A DNA stretch of 5,805 nucleotides from Devosia sp. (GTDB lineage: Bacteria > Pseudomonadota > Alphaproteobacteria > Rhizobiales > Devosiaceae), in the NCBI GenBank assembly GCA_028290245.1, contig JAQGKG010000379.1:1-5805 (forward strand). Direction: 5' to 3'. The notes beneath the pieces are model-generated. The model did not search any database, had not been told where the DNA came from, and saw only the letters and a program-made list of their open reading frames with translations. The position numbers and the translations under genes were made by a program. Of the stretch, positions 5,222-5,805 are shown piece after piece (positions within the stretch are counted from its first letter, which is position 1; each line of letters starts with the position of its first letter).

Positions 5222-5805
5222 TTGTCCATTTCCGATGCCGTGGTGCCGAACGATCTGAGCGCCTTCTGGATGCCGTTTACCGCCAATCGGCAGTTCAAGA
5301 AAAACCCGCGCATGTTCGTCGCGGCCAAGGACATGCATTATACCACCAGCGATGGTCGGCAGGTGCTCGACGGCACAGCGGGCCTATGGTGCTGCAACGC
5401 TGGCCATGCCCGCCCCAAAATTGTCGAGGCCATCGCCAAGCAGGCGGCCGAGCTGGATTATGCGCCGGCCTTCCAGATGGGTCATCCCAAGGCGTTCGAG
5501 CTGGCCAACCGCATCGTCGATATCGCCCCCGACGGGCTCAACCATGTGCTGTTCACCAATTCGGGCTCCGAGTCGGTCGAAACAGCGCTGAAGGTGGCGC
5601 TGGCCTATCACCGGGTGAAGGGCGAGGGCGCCCGCTCCCGCCTGATCGGCCGCGAACGCGCCTATCACGGCGTCAATTTCGGCGGTATCTCGGTGGGCGG
5701 CATCGTCACCAACCGCAAGATGTTCGGCAGCCTGCTCGGCGGCGTCGATCACATGCCCCACACCCATAATCTCGTTCAGAATGCGTTCAGCAAGGGCCTG
5801 CCCGA
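5222..5805 (+). CDS. Class III omega-amino acid--pyruvate aminotransferase, 5' part
   Basis: The first 194 residues of a PLP-dependent class III transaminase of the beta-alanine/omega-amino acid--pyruvate type, which moves the amino group of beta-alanine to pyruvate, giving malonate semialdehyde and alanine. The N-terminus has the family signature FWMPFTANRQF (15-25), then DGTAGLWCCNAGH (50-62), AELDYAPAFQMGHPKAFELA (76-95), the PLP-phosphate-binding NSGSESVETALK (113-124) and ERAYHGVNFGGISVGGIVTN (145-164), whose Y148 should stack on the cofactor. The catalytic lysine lies beyond the right edge. I chose TTG at 5222: the frame is closed by TAA about 60 bases upstream, the GGGGAGCGAGAG ribosome binding region sits just before it, and the first in-frame ATG (5270) would cut into FWMPFT. 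GTG at 5240 is less well placed. C58 stands where I would expect Val. The RutR-like gene is divergent, pointing to a role in pyrimidine/beta-alanine breakdown. Confidence 0.9.
   Translation, partial: MSISDAVVPNDLSAFWMPFTANRQFKKNPRMFVAAKDMHYTTSDGRQVLDGTAGLWCCNAGHARPKIVEAIAKQAAELDYAPAFQMGHPKAFELANRIVDIAPDGLNHVLFTNSGSESVETALKVALAYHRVKGEGARSRLIGRERAYHGVNFGGISVGGIVTNRKMFGSLLGGVDHMPHTHNLVQNAFSKGLP

Noticed and set aside
5096..5338. Upstream extension of the RutR-like gene to an ATG at 5338, giving 320 residues
   Set aside because: The extension has no similarity to TetR proteins, covers the whole divergent promoter region and runs 117 bases into the aminotransferase on the other strand. The ATG at 5095 has a ribosome binding site and gives a normal RutR length.
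5384..5767. Overlapping ORFs of 127 codons on both strands
   Set aside because: Both are shadows of the aminotransferase frame, which alone carries class III transaminase motifs.

Overview
The window looks like chromosomal DNA of a GC-rich alphaproteobacterium, most likely of the order Hyphomicrobiales and perhaps Devosia-like. This is a judgement from codon use, protein flavour (a short secreted RlpA-like protein, a RutR-type regulator next to an omega-amino acid transaminase) and the absence of strong AT-rich promoters. No marker gene such as rRNA is present, so the assignment is tentative. I see no tRNA, rRNA, insertion sequence, phage gene or CRISPR array.

Layout, left to right. Positions 1-1378 carry two tandem paralogous YbjJ-like major facilitator transporters on the minus strand: an intact 402-residue copy, then the first 57 residues of a second copy that overlaps it by 4 bases (ATGA) and runs off the left edge. 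Upstream of the pair (1446-1480) are two LacI-family-like dyads 22 bp apart. Next is a rho-independent terminator (1523-1548, minus) that ends the transcript of a 117-residue secreted RlpA/double-psi beta-barrel protein (1580-1933, TTG start). Its expected catalytic Glu is Gln. A gap of about 385 bases without a convincing gene (1934-2318) is rich in dyad symmetry. A likely two-gene unit follows: a NYN/LabA-type putative nuclease (2822-3562) with a DoxX-type membrane protein downstream (2319-2768). Then comes a RibD-C/dihydrofolate-reductase-like NADPH oxidoreductase (3705-4307).

The clearest regulatory unit is at the right end. A RutR-like TetR regulator (4376-5095, minus) is divergent from the 5' part of a class III omega-amino acid--pyruvate aminotransferase (5222 to the window edge, plus). 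The 126-bp gap between them holds a sequence matching the Escherichia coli RutR operator consensus at 12 of 14 specified positions, placed just downstream of a candidate -10 box of the aminotransferase gene. The simplest reading is that a uracil-sensing repressor controls the transaminase that disposes of beta-alanine, the end product of reductive pyrimidine breakdown. The remaining genes look like separate housekeeping or accessory units. Nothing here amounts to a clearly new multi-gene system. The most testable novelties are the RutR box, the Glu-to-Gln change in the RlpA-like protein, and the paired operators before the transporter tandem.
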